DNA from: DATGKR01 sp035294565
GTDB lineage: Bacteria; Actinomycetota; Acidimicrobiia; Acidimicrobiales; Palsa-688
Assembly (NCBI GenBank): GCA_035294565.1
Contig: DATGKR010000124.1
Coordinates: 1 to 41,742 of the forward strand
Direction of reading: 5' to 3'
Length of the DNA stretch: 41,742 nucleotides
Below the pieces are notes generated by a model. The model did not search any database. It saw only the letters and a list, made by a program, of their open reading frames with translations, and was not told the origin of the DNA. Below are positions 8,688 through 15,362 of this stretch, piece after piece (position 1 is the stretch's first letter; each line of letters begins with the position of its first letter). Position numbers and translations under genes: made by a program.

Positions 8688-9281
8688 TCACCTCCTCGAG
8701 CGTCGCACCGCGCGGTAACCGGCCCGCCCCGCGGCGACGGCGTCGAGCCCGTCACCGGCCCCGGCGACCCGGTCCCAGCGGCGCTGACCCGGGCCGGCCG
8801 GCTCCGGCTCGGCGTCCTCGAGGCCGCGCGCCAGGAGGAAGCCGCGGGCCCGCTCGGCGAGCGGATAGCGGTTGACCAGCTGCCAGAAACGGGGGCCGTG
8901 ACCGGGGATCGCCAGGTGGGCGAGCTCGTGGACGATCACGTAGTCGATCACCCACGCCGGCTCGCCGGCGAGCTTGGAGGAGACCCGGACCGTCCCGTCG
9001 CGGGGGGTGCAGCTACCCCAGCGCGATTCCTGGTTGTCCACCCAGCGGATGGAGCGCGGGCGGGCGAGGCCCAGCTGGTCGGCGAGGCTCGCCGCCCGGC
9101 GGGTCAGGTCGATCCGGTCGGCGGAGGTCCGCCGGCTCATCCTGCGCACCATCTCCTCCACCCAGCGCGCCTCCTCGGCGGCGCTCATCGTGGCGGGGAT
9201 GGACACCTGCAGCACGCCGCCGACCTGGCGGGCCTGCACGGTCTTGCGCCGGCGGGCGCTGCGGACCACCTGGACCTTCAT
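8688..9281 (-). CDS. YgjP-like (DUF45) zinc metallopeptidase
   Basis: A 197-residue protein of the YgjP/WLM-like metallopeptidase group. The segment VDNQESRWGSCTPRDGTVRVS is the family's strongly conserved block. The zinc site is HELAHLAIPGHGPRFW (HExxH-type HELAH with a downstream His). The C-terminal 50 residues are Ala/Arg/Gly-rich and outside the domain. The ATG overlaps the phosphatase stop (ATGA), indicating coupling, and the carboxylase follows 3 nt after. A TACGTT sequence 7 nt before the ATG could be an internal promoter. Physiological substrate is not known for this family. Confidence 0.88.
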   Translation of the reverse strand: MKVQVVRSARRRKTVQARQVGGVLQVSIPATMSAAEEARWVEEMVRRMSRRTSADRIDLTRRAASLADQLGLARPRSIRWVDNQESRWGSCTPRDGTVRVSSKLAGEPAWVIDYVIVHELAHLAIPGHGPRFWQLVNRYPLAERARGFLLARGLEDAEPEPAGPGQRRWDRVAGAGDGLDAVAAGRAGYRAVRRSRR

Positions 9282-9856
9282 GGTCCTGAACGTACAGCTT
9301 CCGAGAGGGCGGATCCGCCGTCAGCGCCTGCGAATTGCACCGTTTCGCCGACCTGCAGGCGCCCGCCGGCGAGGCGCGCCCGGTAGCCGCAGAGGTGGCC
9401 GAGGAGCGGCGACGCGCGCCCGGCCAGCACCCGGAGCACACCGCCGTGGGCGACCACCAGGACGGACGCCGCGCCGGCCAGCGCGACCTGGTGGGCCAGC
9501 CACCTCTCCGCCTGGCGAACGCGCTCCTCGAAGGCGGCTCCGCTCTCGCCGCCCTCCGGCTCGGGGAGGCCGCCAGCCTCGATCTCCGCCGTCGTCAGCC
9601 CGCTCCACGAGCCGACGTCGCGTTCGCGAAGCAGCGGGCTGGTGAGCAGCGGTGCGGCTGGGGCGAACAGCTCGGCTGTCCGCCGGGCGCGCGACAGGTC
9701 CGAGGAGACGGCGAGGTCGAAGGGACCAAACCCCCGTCCCGCCGCCCGGGCTTCCGCCTCCCCGCGCTCGGACAGCGGCGGGTCGGCGTGCCCCTGCCAG
9801 CGCCCCTCCTCGTTCCACACCGAACGGGCGTGGCGGATGAGGAGGACGTCGGCCAC
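9278..9856 (-). CDS. Histidine phosphatase (phosphoglycerate mutase-like)
   Basis: A 192-residue protein with the branch-1 histidine phosphatase signature: catalytic LIRHARSVWN (RHG-type motif with Ala replacing Gly) near residue 6-15, SDLSRARRTAEL near 51-62, the acid region LRERDVGSWSGL near 76-87, and second catalytic His in VVAHGGVLR. The substrate may be a small phosphorylated metabolite such as alpha-ribazole phosphate or phosphoglycerate, but the sequence does not decide. It is first in the minus-strand operon with the metallopeptidase and carboxylase. GTG 9854-9856 is preceded 6 nt upstream by TAGCCT, supporting a leaderless start. Confidence 0.88.
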   Translation of the reverse strand: MADVLLIRHARSVWNEEGRWQGHADPPLSERGEAEARAAGRGFGPFDLAVSSDLSRARRTAELFAPAAPLLTSPLLRERDVGSWSGLTTAEIEAGGLPEPEGGESGAAFEERVRQAERWLAHQVALAGAASVLVVAHGGVLRVLAGRASPLLGHLCGYRARLAGGRLQVGETVQFAGADGGSALSEAVRSGP

Positions 9857-9862
9857 CGGGCA

Positions 9863-9872
9863 AGGCTACCCT
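9863..9872. promoter_or_regulatory. Bidirectional promoter with overlapping -10 boxes
   Basis: The 24-bp gap between divergent genes contains AGGCTACCCT. On the minus strand TAGCCT (9868-9863) ends 6 nt before the phosphatase GTG. On the plus strand TACCCT (9867-9872) ends 8 nt before the MoaD-like GTG. The two boxes share the central TA at 9867-9868, so the two genes probably use one melting region. Both mRNAs would be leaderless or nearly so. Confidence 0.5.
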
Positions 9873-9880
9873 CGCTGCCG

Positions 9881-10132
9881 GTGGCCCCCGCTGTGAACGT
9901 GACCCTCCGGTTGTTCGCCGCGGCCCGCGAAGCGGCCGGGACGTCCCGCCAGGCGTTGTCGGCGGCCACCGTCGACGACGCGCTTTGTCAGGCCCGAGCC
10001 CGGTTCGGCCCGGCTTTCTCGGAAGTGCTCGAAGGCTCTCGGGTGTGGGTCAACGGGGAGCCCGCCGAAGGCTCCCGGCCTCTCGCCGAAGGCGACGAGG
10101 TGGCCGTGCTGCCTCCCGTCTCGGGCGGCTGA
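9881..10132 (+). CDS. MoaD/ThiS-like ubiquitin-fold sulfur carrier
   Basis: An 83-residue beta-grasp protein. It opens with VNVTLRLFAAAREAAGTSRQ, the usual MoaD start, contains VWVNGEPAEG and GDEVAVLPPVSGG, and ends exactly in Gly-Gly. This terminus is adenylated and thiocarboxylated in molybdopterin synthase small subunits. The likely role is sulfur carrier in molybdopterin or a related pathway. No MoaE, MoeB or other cofactor gene is nearby. GTG 9881 is chosen because a -10-like TACCCT lies 8 nt upstream; GTG 9893 is a possible alternative. The stop shares its A with the ATG of the next gene (TGATG). Confidence 0.85.
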   Translation: MAPAVNVTLRLFAAAREAAGTSRQALSAATVDDALCQARARFGPAFSEVLEGSRVWVNGEPAEGSRPLAEGDEVAVLPPVSGG

Positions 10133-10755
10133 TGTCAGCCGCCGGTAGCCGCCGCTCGGGGGGCGGCCCGAGGACGGTGCGGGCGGCGACCGCCGTCACC
10201 GCCGGTGCCGGGTGGGCGGTCCTGCTCGCCGCGGCGATAACAGTGTCGTCGGCGGCGTTGGCCGTTGTCGTCGCGCCCGTCGCGCTGGTGGCCGCCGCGG
10301 CGGCGACGGGCGCCGCCGGCCGCCGGCGCCTGCCCGTCGGCCGGGTGGTGGTCGCCGCCGCCGCCCCCTTGGTGGCGGCCGGGTCCGTGGTCGCCGCCCG
10401 TTTGCAGGGGGCGAGCCTGGCGCTCGCCCTGGTCGGGGCGTGCTTGGCTTTCGACGCAGGGGCGTTCGTCATCGGGAACGGCCGGAGCGCTCTCGGCGGC
10501 CCGGCCGGGGTGGCGGCGGGGATGGCGAGCGTGGCTGTCGTCGCCCTGTTCGTCGCGGCGATCATGAACCCGCCGTTCTCCGGTTACCGGCCCTGGGCCG
10601 TCTTCGGCCTCGTCGCCGTGCTCGCCCCCGCCGGGGTGAAGCTCTGCGAGCGGGCGGTGGGAGGAGCCGTTCTGCCGGCGCTGCGGCGTCTCGACTCCCT
10701 CGTCCTCGCCGCACCCGCCTGGGTGGTCGCGCTGGCCGTCGTCGCCCATCGCTAG
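10132..10755 (+). CDS. Polytopic membrane protein, unknown
   Basis: A 207-residue Ala/Val-rich integral membrane protein with about five to six hydrophobic segments. Short basic loops (GRRRLPVGR, ALRRLD) separate them. ATG 10132 overlaps the preceding stop by one base, so it is coupled to the MoaD-like gene. The segment FDAGAFVIGNGRSALGG and the later PAGVKLCERAV faintly recall the C-terminal part of CdsA-type cytidylyltransferases, but the signature is too weak to assign. A specific link with the sulfur carrier is not evident. Confidence 0.7.
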   Translation: MSAAGSRRSGGGPRTVRAATAVTAGAGWAVLLAAAITVSSAALAVVVAPVALVAAAAATGAAGRRRLPVGRVVVAAAAPLVAAGSVVAARLQGASLALALVGACLAFDAGAFVIGNGRSALGGPAGVAAGMASVAVVALFVAAIMNPPFSGYRPWAVFGLVAVLAPAGVKLCERAVGGAVLPALRRLDSLVLAAPAWVVALAVVAHR

Positions 10756-10771
10756 CTCCCCGGTCATGCTG

Positions 10772-10777
10772 TAGCCT
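10772..10777 (+). promoter_or_regulatory. Putative -10 box TAGCCT for the RsiG-like operon
   Basis: TAGCCT ends 9 nt before GTG 10787, in the 31-bp gap after the membrane-protein stop. No Shine-Dalgarno sequence is present, so a leaderless or near-leaderless transcript is likely. Confidence 0.4.
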
Positions 10778-10786
10778 CGACGGCCG

Positions 10787-11314
10787 GTGTCCCAGCTGTC
10801 GGAAGTGACCGACCCCTCGTTCCTCGACGGCCTGCAGGGCTGGACCCTGGAGGAGCTGCGCGCCCGGCGCGCCGACGCCACGGCCACCGAGACCGGGTTG
10901 TCCTATATGAGGCGGATCGTGCAGGGACGCCTCGACATCGTCCTCGCCGAGCAGGAGCACCGCCGAACCGGCGACCGCGCCGACGTGTCGCGCCTGGTCG
11001 AGGAGCTGCCGTCGATCCTCTCGGGCAACGTCCACGCGCCCGGCCTCGGCCGTCTCACCACCGTGCTCGCCCCGGGGGAGCTCGACCCCGACCTGGAGGA
11101 GCGCCTCGAGGGGATCCTCCCCGCGGCCAAGCTCGGCGGCCTGACCGGGATCACCGACGGAGAGCTTGCCGAGGCGGCGGGCGGTCTCGCCGAGCTGGAG
11201 CGCTCGGTGTCGGCGACCCGCCGGGCGGTCCTGGACGTGCTGGACCGCCTGCAGGAGGAGATCGTCCGGCGGTACCGCACCGGCGAGGCGACTGTCGACA
11301 GCCTGATCCCGTGA
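10787..11314 (+). CDS. RsiG-like c-di-GMP-responsive anti-sigma factor
   Basis: A 175-residue, mostly helical protein. Residues 35-50 match exactly the E(x3)S(x2)R(x3)Q(x3)D signature by which Streptomyces RsiG binds cyclic di-GMP: E35, S39, R42, Q46, D50. A second copy sits at E138, S142, R145, L149, D153, with Leu in place of Gln. In RsiG the two copies lie on the helices of an antiparallel coiled coil, and c-di-GMP loading lets it hold sigma-WhiG. The two helices here are about 20-60 and 122-170. By homology it should control a WhiG/FliA-type sigma factor, none of which is in the window. It begins a four-gene set whose members overlap by 4 bp. Homologues are often annotated 'aerial mycelium formation protein'. 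Confidence 0.8.
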   Translation: MSQLSEVTDPSFLDGLQGWTLEELRARRADATATETGLSYMRRIVQGRLDIVLAEQEHRRTGDRADVSRLVEELPSILSGNVHAPGLGRLTTVLAPGELDPDLEERLEGILPAAKLGGLTGITDGELAEAAGGLAELERSVSATRRAVLDVLDRLQEEIVRRYRTGEATVDSLIP

Positions 11315-11682
11315 GCCGGCAGTCCAAGCCGCGCCTGGTGCTCGTGGTCGACGACGACGAGATGATCCGGCGGTTGGTGAGGGCGGTGCTCGAGGCCGAC
11401 GAGTTCGAGGTGGCCGAGGCGCGCGACGGGGAGACGGCCCTGCGCCTCGCCTCCGAGCGGGAGCCTTCGGTGGTGGTACTCGACGTGATGATGCCCGGGC
11501 TCGACGGTGTAGAGGTCTGCCGGCGGCTCGACCACGAGAAGGTGAGGGTCGTCGTGCTCACCGCACGCGACGACCCCAAGCTGGAGGCGGAGGCCCGTCT
11601 GGCCGGGGCCGACGCCTTCCTCACCAAACCGTTCTCCTCCATCGAGCTGCTCGACCTGGTCTCGGAGCTGATGCCCAAGTGA
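11311..11682 (+). CDS. Single-domain response regulator (CheY-like receiver)
   Basis: A 123-residue protein that is a complete receiver domain with no output domain. The acidic pocket is D14-D15-D16, the phospho-acceptor is D58 in VVVLDVMMPG, the switch Thr is T84 in VVVLTARD, and the conserved Lys is K106 in FLTKPFSS. It would be phosphorylated by a histidine kinase encoded elsewhere and act by protein contact. GTG 11311 overlaps the RsiG-like stop by 4 bp and the gene's own TGA overlaps the HTH start, so the three regulators are made together. A partner-switch with the anti-sigma or HTH protein is possible but unproven. Confidence 0.9.
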   Translation: MSRQSKPRLVLVVDDDEMIRRLVRAVLEADEFEVAEARDGETALRLASEREPSVVVLDVMMPGLDGVEVCRRLDHEKVRVVVLTARDDPKLEAEARLAGADAFLTKPFSSIELLDLVSELMPK

Positions 11683-12068
11683 AGGATCTCACCGACCCCT
11701 GGAGGGAGCTGGGGGAGTTCATCCGGGAGCAGCGAAACGTCGCCCGGCTGTCCCTGCGGCGCCTGTCGGACATGGCCGGCGTGTCCAACCCCTACCTGAG
11801 CCAGATCGAACGCGGCCTTCGCCGCCCCTCGGCGGAGATCCTGCAGCAGATCGCCAAAGCCCTGCGGATATCGGCCGAGACGTTGTACGTGCGGGCGGGG
11901 ATCCTCGACGCGCGCGACGTGGGCTCAGACCTGGCCGAGACGATCCTCGCCGAACCCACCCTGACCGAGGACCAGAAGCAGACGCTGCTGCGCATCTACC
12001 TGTCGTTCCGGCGGGAGAACGGCTTCGACGAGGCGCCCGGCGACGGCGAAGCGGGGGAAGACAACTGA
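11679..12068 (+). CDS. XRE-family helix-turn-helix regulator
   Basis: A 129-residue protein. Residues about 10-70 form a Cro/C1-type HTH: LGEFIREQRNVARLSLRRLS, then DMAGVSNPYLSQIERGLRRP (recognition helix SNPYLSQIERG) and SAEILQQIAKALRISAETL. The C-terminal 50 residues are helical and acidic (LTEDQKQTLLRIYLSFRREN) and probably mediate dimerisation. No sensor or metal-binding motif is visible. GTG 11679 overlaps the response-regulator stop by 4 bp. The gene's TGA overlaps the CTG proposed as the glycosyltransferase start. Its operator is unknown. Confidence 0.88.
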   Translation: MKDLTDPWRELGEFIREQRNVARLSLRRLSDMAGVSNPYLSQIERGLRRPSAEILQQIAKALRISAETLYVRAGILDARDVGSDLAETILAEPTLTEDQKQTLLRIYLSFRRENGFDEAPGDGEAGEDN

Positions 12069-13300
12069 GGGCGCGGCGCCTGGCGGTCCTCTCCATGCAC
12101 ACCTCGCCGCTCGCCCAGCCGGGGGTGGGCGACGGGGGAGGGATGAACGTCTACGTCCGCGAGTTGTCCGCCGCGCTCGCCCGCACGGGGGTCGACTGCG
12201 AGGTGTTCACCCGGGCGGAGGACCCCCGCCAGCCGGAGACCGTCACCGTCGAACCCGGCTTGCGGGTGCACCACGTTCCCGCCGGACCGCTCAGCGCCGT
12301 CGCGAAGGAGTCGCTGCCGTCTCTGGTCGGCGAGTGGACCGAGCAGGTCGCCGAGCGCTTGTTGGACCTCGACGTCGACGCCATCCACGCCAACTACTGG
12401 CTGTCGGGGGTCGCCGGCCACGCCCTCAAGCACCGGCTGGAGATCCCGCTTTTGGTCACCTTCCACACCCTCGACCGGGTCAAGGCCGACGCCAGCCCGG
12501 AGGAGCTGTCCGCCTCGGAGCCCGCCCGCCGGGCGGAGGCCGAGGCGGCGATCGCCGGCTGCGCAGACGCCGTGCTGGCTTCGTGCGGGGTGGAGGCCCG
12601 TCAGCTCGCCGACCTCTACGGCGCCGACCCCCGGCGGGTCGCGGTGGTCGCCCCCGGGGTGGAGCACGCCTTCTTCGGTCCCGGCGACCGGGCACAGGCC
12701 CGCAGGGCGGTCGGCCTGCCCGCCGGCGAGGCGGTCGTGCTCTTCGCCGGGAGGATCCAGCCGCTCAAAGGCGCGGCGCTCGCCGTGGAGACGCTCGCCG
12801 AGCTGAGGAGGACCCTGCCGGCGACGCTTGTCCTCGTCGGAGGGCCGAGCGGCCCGCACGGCGAGGAGGAGCTCAGCTCGCTGCACGAGGCGGTGGCCCG
12901 CCACGGTCTCGACGCGGCGGTGCGCCTCGTGCCCCCCCAGCCCCACGAGGCGCTCTCCACCTGGTTTCGCGCCGCAGACGTGTGCCTGGTCCCCAGCCGC
13001 TCCGAGTCGTTCGGCCTGGTCGCCCTGGAGGCGTCGGCGTGCGGCGTGCCGGTGGTCGCATCGGCCGTGGGGGGGCTCACGACCCTCGTGGAGCACGGCC
13101 GCACCGGGGTCCTCGTGGAGGGCCGCCGCCCCGCCGACTACGCCGAGCCGCTCGCCGCCATCCTGCGCGACCCGGCGCTGGCCGCCCGAATGGGCCGCCT
13201 GGGCGCCCGGCGGGCCCGGGCGTACACCTGGCGCCGGGCGGCGTTGCAGCTGTGGGAGCGGGTGGAGGTCCTCGCCGGCTCCGAGCTGGTCGCCTGCTGA
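12065..13300 (+). CDS. GT4 glycosyltransferase, MshA-like, with apparent CTG start
   Basis: Family GT4 retaining glycosyltransferase of GT-B fold. The blocks HTSPLAQPGVGDGGGMNVYV, GRIQPLKG, PPQPHEALSTWFRAAD and PSRSESFGLVALEASACG closely follow MshA, which makes GlcNAc-inositol-phosphate in mycothiol synthesis; function here is by homology only. ATG 12095 would remove the first beta strand RRLAVLSMH, which the fold needs. No in-frame ATG, GTG or TTG exists close upstream. CTG 12065 restores the strand and overlaps the preceding TGA as CTGA, the same 4-bp geometry as the two upstream junctions. The 411-residue length is normal for the family. An alternative is CTG 12080. Confidence 0.88.
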   Translation: MRARRLAVLSMHTSPLAQPGVGDGGGMNVYVRELSAALARTGVDCEVFTRAEDPRQPETVTVEPGLRVHHVPAGPLSAVAKESLPSLVGEWTEQVAERLLDLDVDAIHANYWLSGVAGHALKHRLEIPLLVTFHTLDRVKADASPEELSASEPARRAEAEAAIAGCADAVLASCGVEARQLADLYGADPRRVAVVAPGVEHAFFGPGDRAQARRAVGLPAGEAVVLFAGRIQPLKGAALAVETLAELRRTLPATLVLVGGPSGPHGEEELSSLHEAVARHGLDAAVRLVPPQPHEALSTWFRAADVCLVPSRSESFGLVALEASACGVPVVASAVGGLTTLVEHGRTGVLVEGRRPADYAEPLAAILRDPALAARMGRLGARRARAYTWRRAALQLWERVEVLAGSELVAC

Positions 13301-13514
13301 GCTCCCACCGCAGCGGACCGTCCCCCCCGGGCCGCCCTTGCCGGCACACACCCCCGCCGATACTCTCGCCGGAGCCGCCGGCGCGGGAACCTGGAGGCGA
13401 GTTCGCTCGGGGAAGTGCGAACGGACCGCCCGGCGCCCGTCGCCGGCGGTGCGGCGTCGAACCGGCTTCGCAAGTCACGCCCGCCCGAGCCCGCCGGCTC
13501 CCGCCGCTGGCTAT
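13301..13514. other. Noncoding gap with a small inverted repeat
   Basis: No convincing gene lies here. It holds a TACTCT box (13361-13366) and an inverted repeat GTTCGC (13401-13406) / GCGAAC (13417-13422) with a 10-nt loop. A 43-codon frame from GTG 13415 overlaps proC and is not credible. The rest is unstructured G+C-rich sequence. Confidence 0.4.
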
Positions 13515-13520
13515 TAGCGT
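13515..13520 (+). promoter_or_regulatory. Putative -10 box TAGCGT for proC
   Basis: TAGCGT ends exactly 7 nt before GTG 13528, the same spacing as at rex, hemB and nuoA. There is no Shine-Dalgarno, consistent with a leaderless transcript. Confidence 0.5.
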
Positions 13521-13527
13521 CCGGCGG

Positions 13528-14313
13528 GTGCAAGACAAGCTGGTGATCGTCGGAGGGGGCAGGATGGGTGAGGCGCTCGCCGGTGGCCTCGCCGCGGCCG
13601 GGTGGCCGCCGGAGCGGGTGGCGGTGGTCGAAGCCGACGCCGAGCGGCGCCGCGCCCTGCACGGCGCGGTGGCGACGGTCGCCGAGGCCGCCCCGGTGTC
13701 GGGGGCGGTGATAGCGGTCAAGCCCGGCGACGTGCCCGCCGCCTGCGAGGGGCTCGCCGGCTCGGGGGTCGAGCGGGTGGTCTCCATCGCCGCCGGCGTC
13801 ACTACCGGGGACCTCGCCCGCTGGCTGGGCGGCGGGCCGGCGGTGCTGAGGGCGATGCCCAACACGGCGGCGCTCGTCCGCCGCTCCGCCACCGCCCTCG
13901 CCGCCGGCCCGGGGGCGGGGCCGGGCGACGTCGCCTGGGCGAGGGAGGTGCTCGAAGCGGTGGGCACGGTGGTCGAGCTGCCCGAGGCGGCCCTCGACGC
14001 CGTCACCGGCCTGTCGGGCTCGGGCCCGGCGTACGTGTTCCTCCTCGCCGAGGCCCTGATCGACGCGGGGGTGCTGGTTGGCCTGGCCCGCCCCGTCGCC
14101 CGCCAGCTGGCCGTGCAGACGCTCCTCGGGTCGGCGCACCTGCTGGCCGAAACCGGCGGCGAGCCGGTCGATCTGCGGGCGGCGGTCACCTCGCCGGCGG
14201 GCACCACCGCCGCCGGTCTCCGGGCGCTCGAGCAGGGGGGGCTGCGCGCGGCGGTGCTCGACGCCGTCGCCGCGGCCACCTCCCGGGCGCGCCAGCTCGG
14301 GGGGGCGGGCTGA
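13528..14313 (+). CDS. proC: Pyrroline-5-carboxylate reductase
   Basis: Last step of proline synthesis: NAD(P)H-dependent reduction of pyrroline-5-carboxylate in the cytosol. The 261-residue length is normal. The Rossmann motif is IVGGGRMGEALAGGL near residues 6-20, and VLRAMPNTAALV near 109-120 and the C-terminal family signature around TGLSGSGPAYVFLLAEALIDAG near 155-176 are intact, as is VTSPAGTTAAGLRALE. GTG 13528 is supported by the adjacent -10-like TAGCGT. The downstream excisionase-like HTH gene is a well-known neighbour of proC in actinobacteria (as in mycobacteria). A stem-loop directly after the stop separates the two. Confidence 0.95.
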   Translation: MQDKLVIVGGGRMGEALAGGLAAAGWPPERVAVVEADAERRRALHGAVATVAEAAPVSGAVIAVKPGDVPAACEGLAGSGVERVVSIAAGVTTGDLARWLGGGPAVLRAMPNTAALVRRSATALAAGPGAGPGDVAWAREVLEAVGTVVELPEAALDAVTGLSGSGPAYVFLLAEALIDAGVLVGLARPVARQLAVQTLLGSAHLLAETGGEPVDLRAAVTSPAGTTAAGLRALEQGGLRAAVLDAVAAATSRARQLGGAG

Positions 14314-14314
14314 G

Positions 14315-14349
14315 CCGGCGGCCGGGCCCTGGACCAGGCGGGCCGCCGG
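14315..14349 (+). terminator. Strong stem-loop after proC
   Basis: CCGGCGGCC (14315-14323) pairs with GGCCGCCGG (14341-14349). An inner stem CCTGG/CCAGG sits around A14333. It starts one base after the proC stop. No T-run follows, so it may be a Rho-independent-like terminator of the high-GC type or an mRNA-stabilising hairpin. Confidence 0.5.
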
Positions 14350-14354
14350 GGGGG

Positions 14355-14377
14355 TACTCTGGTGGCACGGAGAAGGG
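14355..14377 (+). promoter_or_regulatory. Promoter and Shine-Dalgarno for the HTH gene
   Basis: A -10-like TACTCT at 14355-14360 is followed by a GGAGAAGGG Shine-Dalgarno at 14369-14377, about 10 nt before GTG 14388. Unlike most units here this one would have a short leader with a ribosome binding site. Confidence 0.4.
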
Positions 14378-14387
14378 TGGTGCGCGC

Positions 14388-14576
14388 GTGCCTGAGAACG
14401 AGTCCAGCTTCGTCACCGTGGCCGAGGTCGCCGGCCAGCTGCGGGTTTCCAACATGACCGTCTACCGCCTGATCCAGTCCGGGCAGCTGCCGGCGGTGAG
14501 GGTCGGACGCTCCTACCGGATCAGGGAGTCCGAGGTGGACCGCTACCTGGCCGGCCAGTACACGCGGGCGGGTTGA
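14388..14576 (+). CDS. Excisionase/BldC-like small HTH DNA-binding protein
   Basis: A 62-residue MerR-fold helix-turn-helix protein of the excisionase (HTH_17) type. The core is FVTVAEVAGQLRVSNMTVYR, then LIQSGQLPAVRVGRSYRI and the wing. It closely resembles the small DNA-binding protein encoded beside proC in mycobacteria and streptomycetes and is more distantly related to BldC. It is almost entirely DNA-binding domain, so it probably acts as a dimer or oligomer on repeated sites. Its TGA overlaps the TTG start of the SAM hydrolase by 4 bp. Confidence 0.88.
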   Translation: MPENESSFVTVAEVAGQLRVSNMTVYRLIQSGQLPAVRVGRSYRIRESEVDRYLAGQYTRAG

Positions 14577-15352
14577 CAGCCAGGACCGTTTACTTCCTCA
14601 GCGACTTCGGGCTCGCCGACGAGTTCGTCGGGGTGGTGCACGCCGTCATCGGCCGCGTGGCGCCGGGGGTCCCGGTGGTGGACATCACCCACCAGGTCGC
14701 CCCCCACGACGTAGCCGGCGGGGCCGCCACCTTGGAGCGGGCGGCGCCCTGGCTCGCCGGCGGTGTGATACTCGGCGTGGTCGACCCGGGGGTGGGCACG
14801 GACCGGCGGGCGGTCGCCCTCGACGCCGGGGAGGGCACCGTCCTAGTCGGCCCCGACAACGGTCTGCTCCTCCCCGCAGCCCGCTCCCTCCACCCCCCGG
14901 GGCCCGTGGCGGCCGTGCGCCTGGAGACGGACACCGGCGCGCCCGGCGCGACTTTCGCCGGCCGGGACGTCTTCGCGCCCGCCGCCGCCCGGGCGGCGCT
15001 CGGCGAACCCCTCGCCGCGCTCGGCGACCCGCTCGACCCGGCGTCTCTCGTCGAGTTCGCCCTGCCGGTCCCGAGCGTGGAGGGGGGGCGCGTCAGGACC
15101 CAGGTGCTGTGGGTGGACCGCTTCGGCAACGCCCAGCTCAACGTCACCCCCTCCACAGCGGGCCCCGTCCGCCTCGTCGAGGTCGCCGGCCGCACCCACC
15201 CCGCCCCGGTTGTCCGCTCCTACGGCGAGATCGGCACCGGCTACGCCCTGGTCGTCGACTCCTACGGCCGACTCGCGGTGTCGGCCAACGGCAGGGCCGC
15301 CGCCGAGGAGCTCGGCCTGCGGCCCGGCTCCGAAGTCTGGCTCTGCCGGTAG
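14573..15352 (+). CDS. SAM hydrolase/halogenase-family protein (DUF62)
   Basis: S-adenosyl-L-methionine hydroxide adenosyltransferase family; hydrolyses SAM to adenosine and methionine. Typical blocks are SDFGLADEFVGVVHAVI, VDITHQVAPHDVAGGA, VVDPGVGTDRRAVA, GPDNGLLLPAA, FAGRDVFAPAAA and WVDRFGNAQLNV. The 259 residues are normal length. The start is TTG 14573, which forms a TTGA overlap with the HTH gene stop. The TAG stop doubles as the first three bases of the rex -10 box. I see no halogenase insertion loop, so the hydrolase activity is the more likely, by family rather than test. Confidence 0.92.
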   Translation: MTARTVYFLSDFGLADEFVGVVHAVIGRVAPGVPVVDITHQVAPHDVAGGAATLERAAPWLAGGVILGVVDPGVGTDRRAVALDAGEGTVLVGPDNGLLLPAARSLHPPGPVAAVRLETDTGAPGATFAGRDVFAPAAARAALGEPLAALGDPLDPASLVEFALPVPSVEGGRVRTQVLWVDRFGNAQLNVTPSTAGPVRLVEVAGRTHPAPVVRSYGEIGTGYALVVDSYGRLAVSANGRAAAEELGLRPGSEVWLCR

Positions 15353-15355
15353 CAT
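15350..15355 (+). promoter_or_regulatory. Putative -10 box TAGCAT for the rex-hem operon
   Basis: TAGCAT ends 7 nt before the rex GTG 15363. Its TAG is also the stop codon of the preceding gene. No clear Rex operator (TTGTGAA-N4-TTCACAA type) is visible beside it. Confidence 0.5.
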
Positions 15356-15362
15356 CCGCCCT

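Noticed and set aside
9289..9294. TACGTT on the minus strand 7 nt before the metallopeptidase ATG as a promoter
   Set aside because: It sits inside the end of the phosphatase gene and the two genes overlap by 4 bp. The match to TANNNT may be chance, so it is not listed as a feature.
13415..13546. Small 43-codon frame upstream of proC
   Set aside because: It overlaps proC out of frame, is Arg/Pro-rich without a domain, and lacks a conserved feature.
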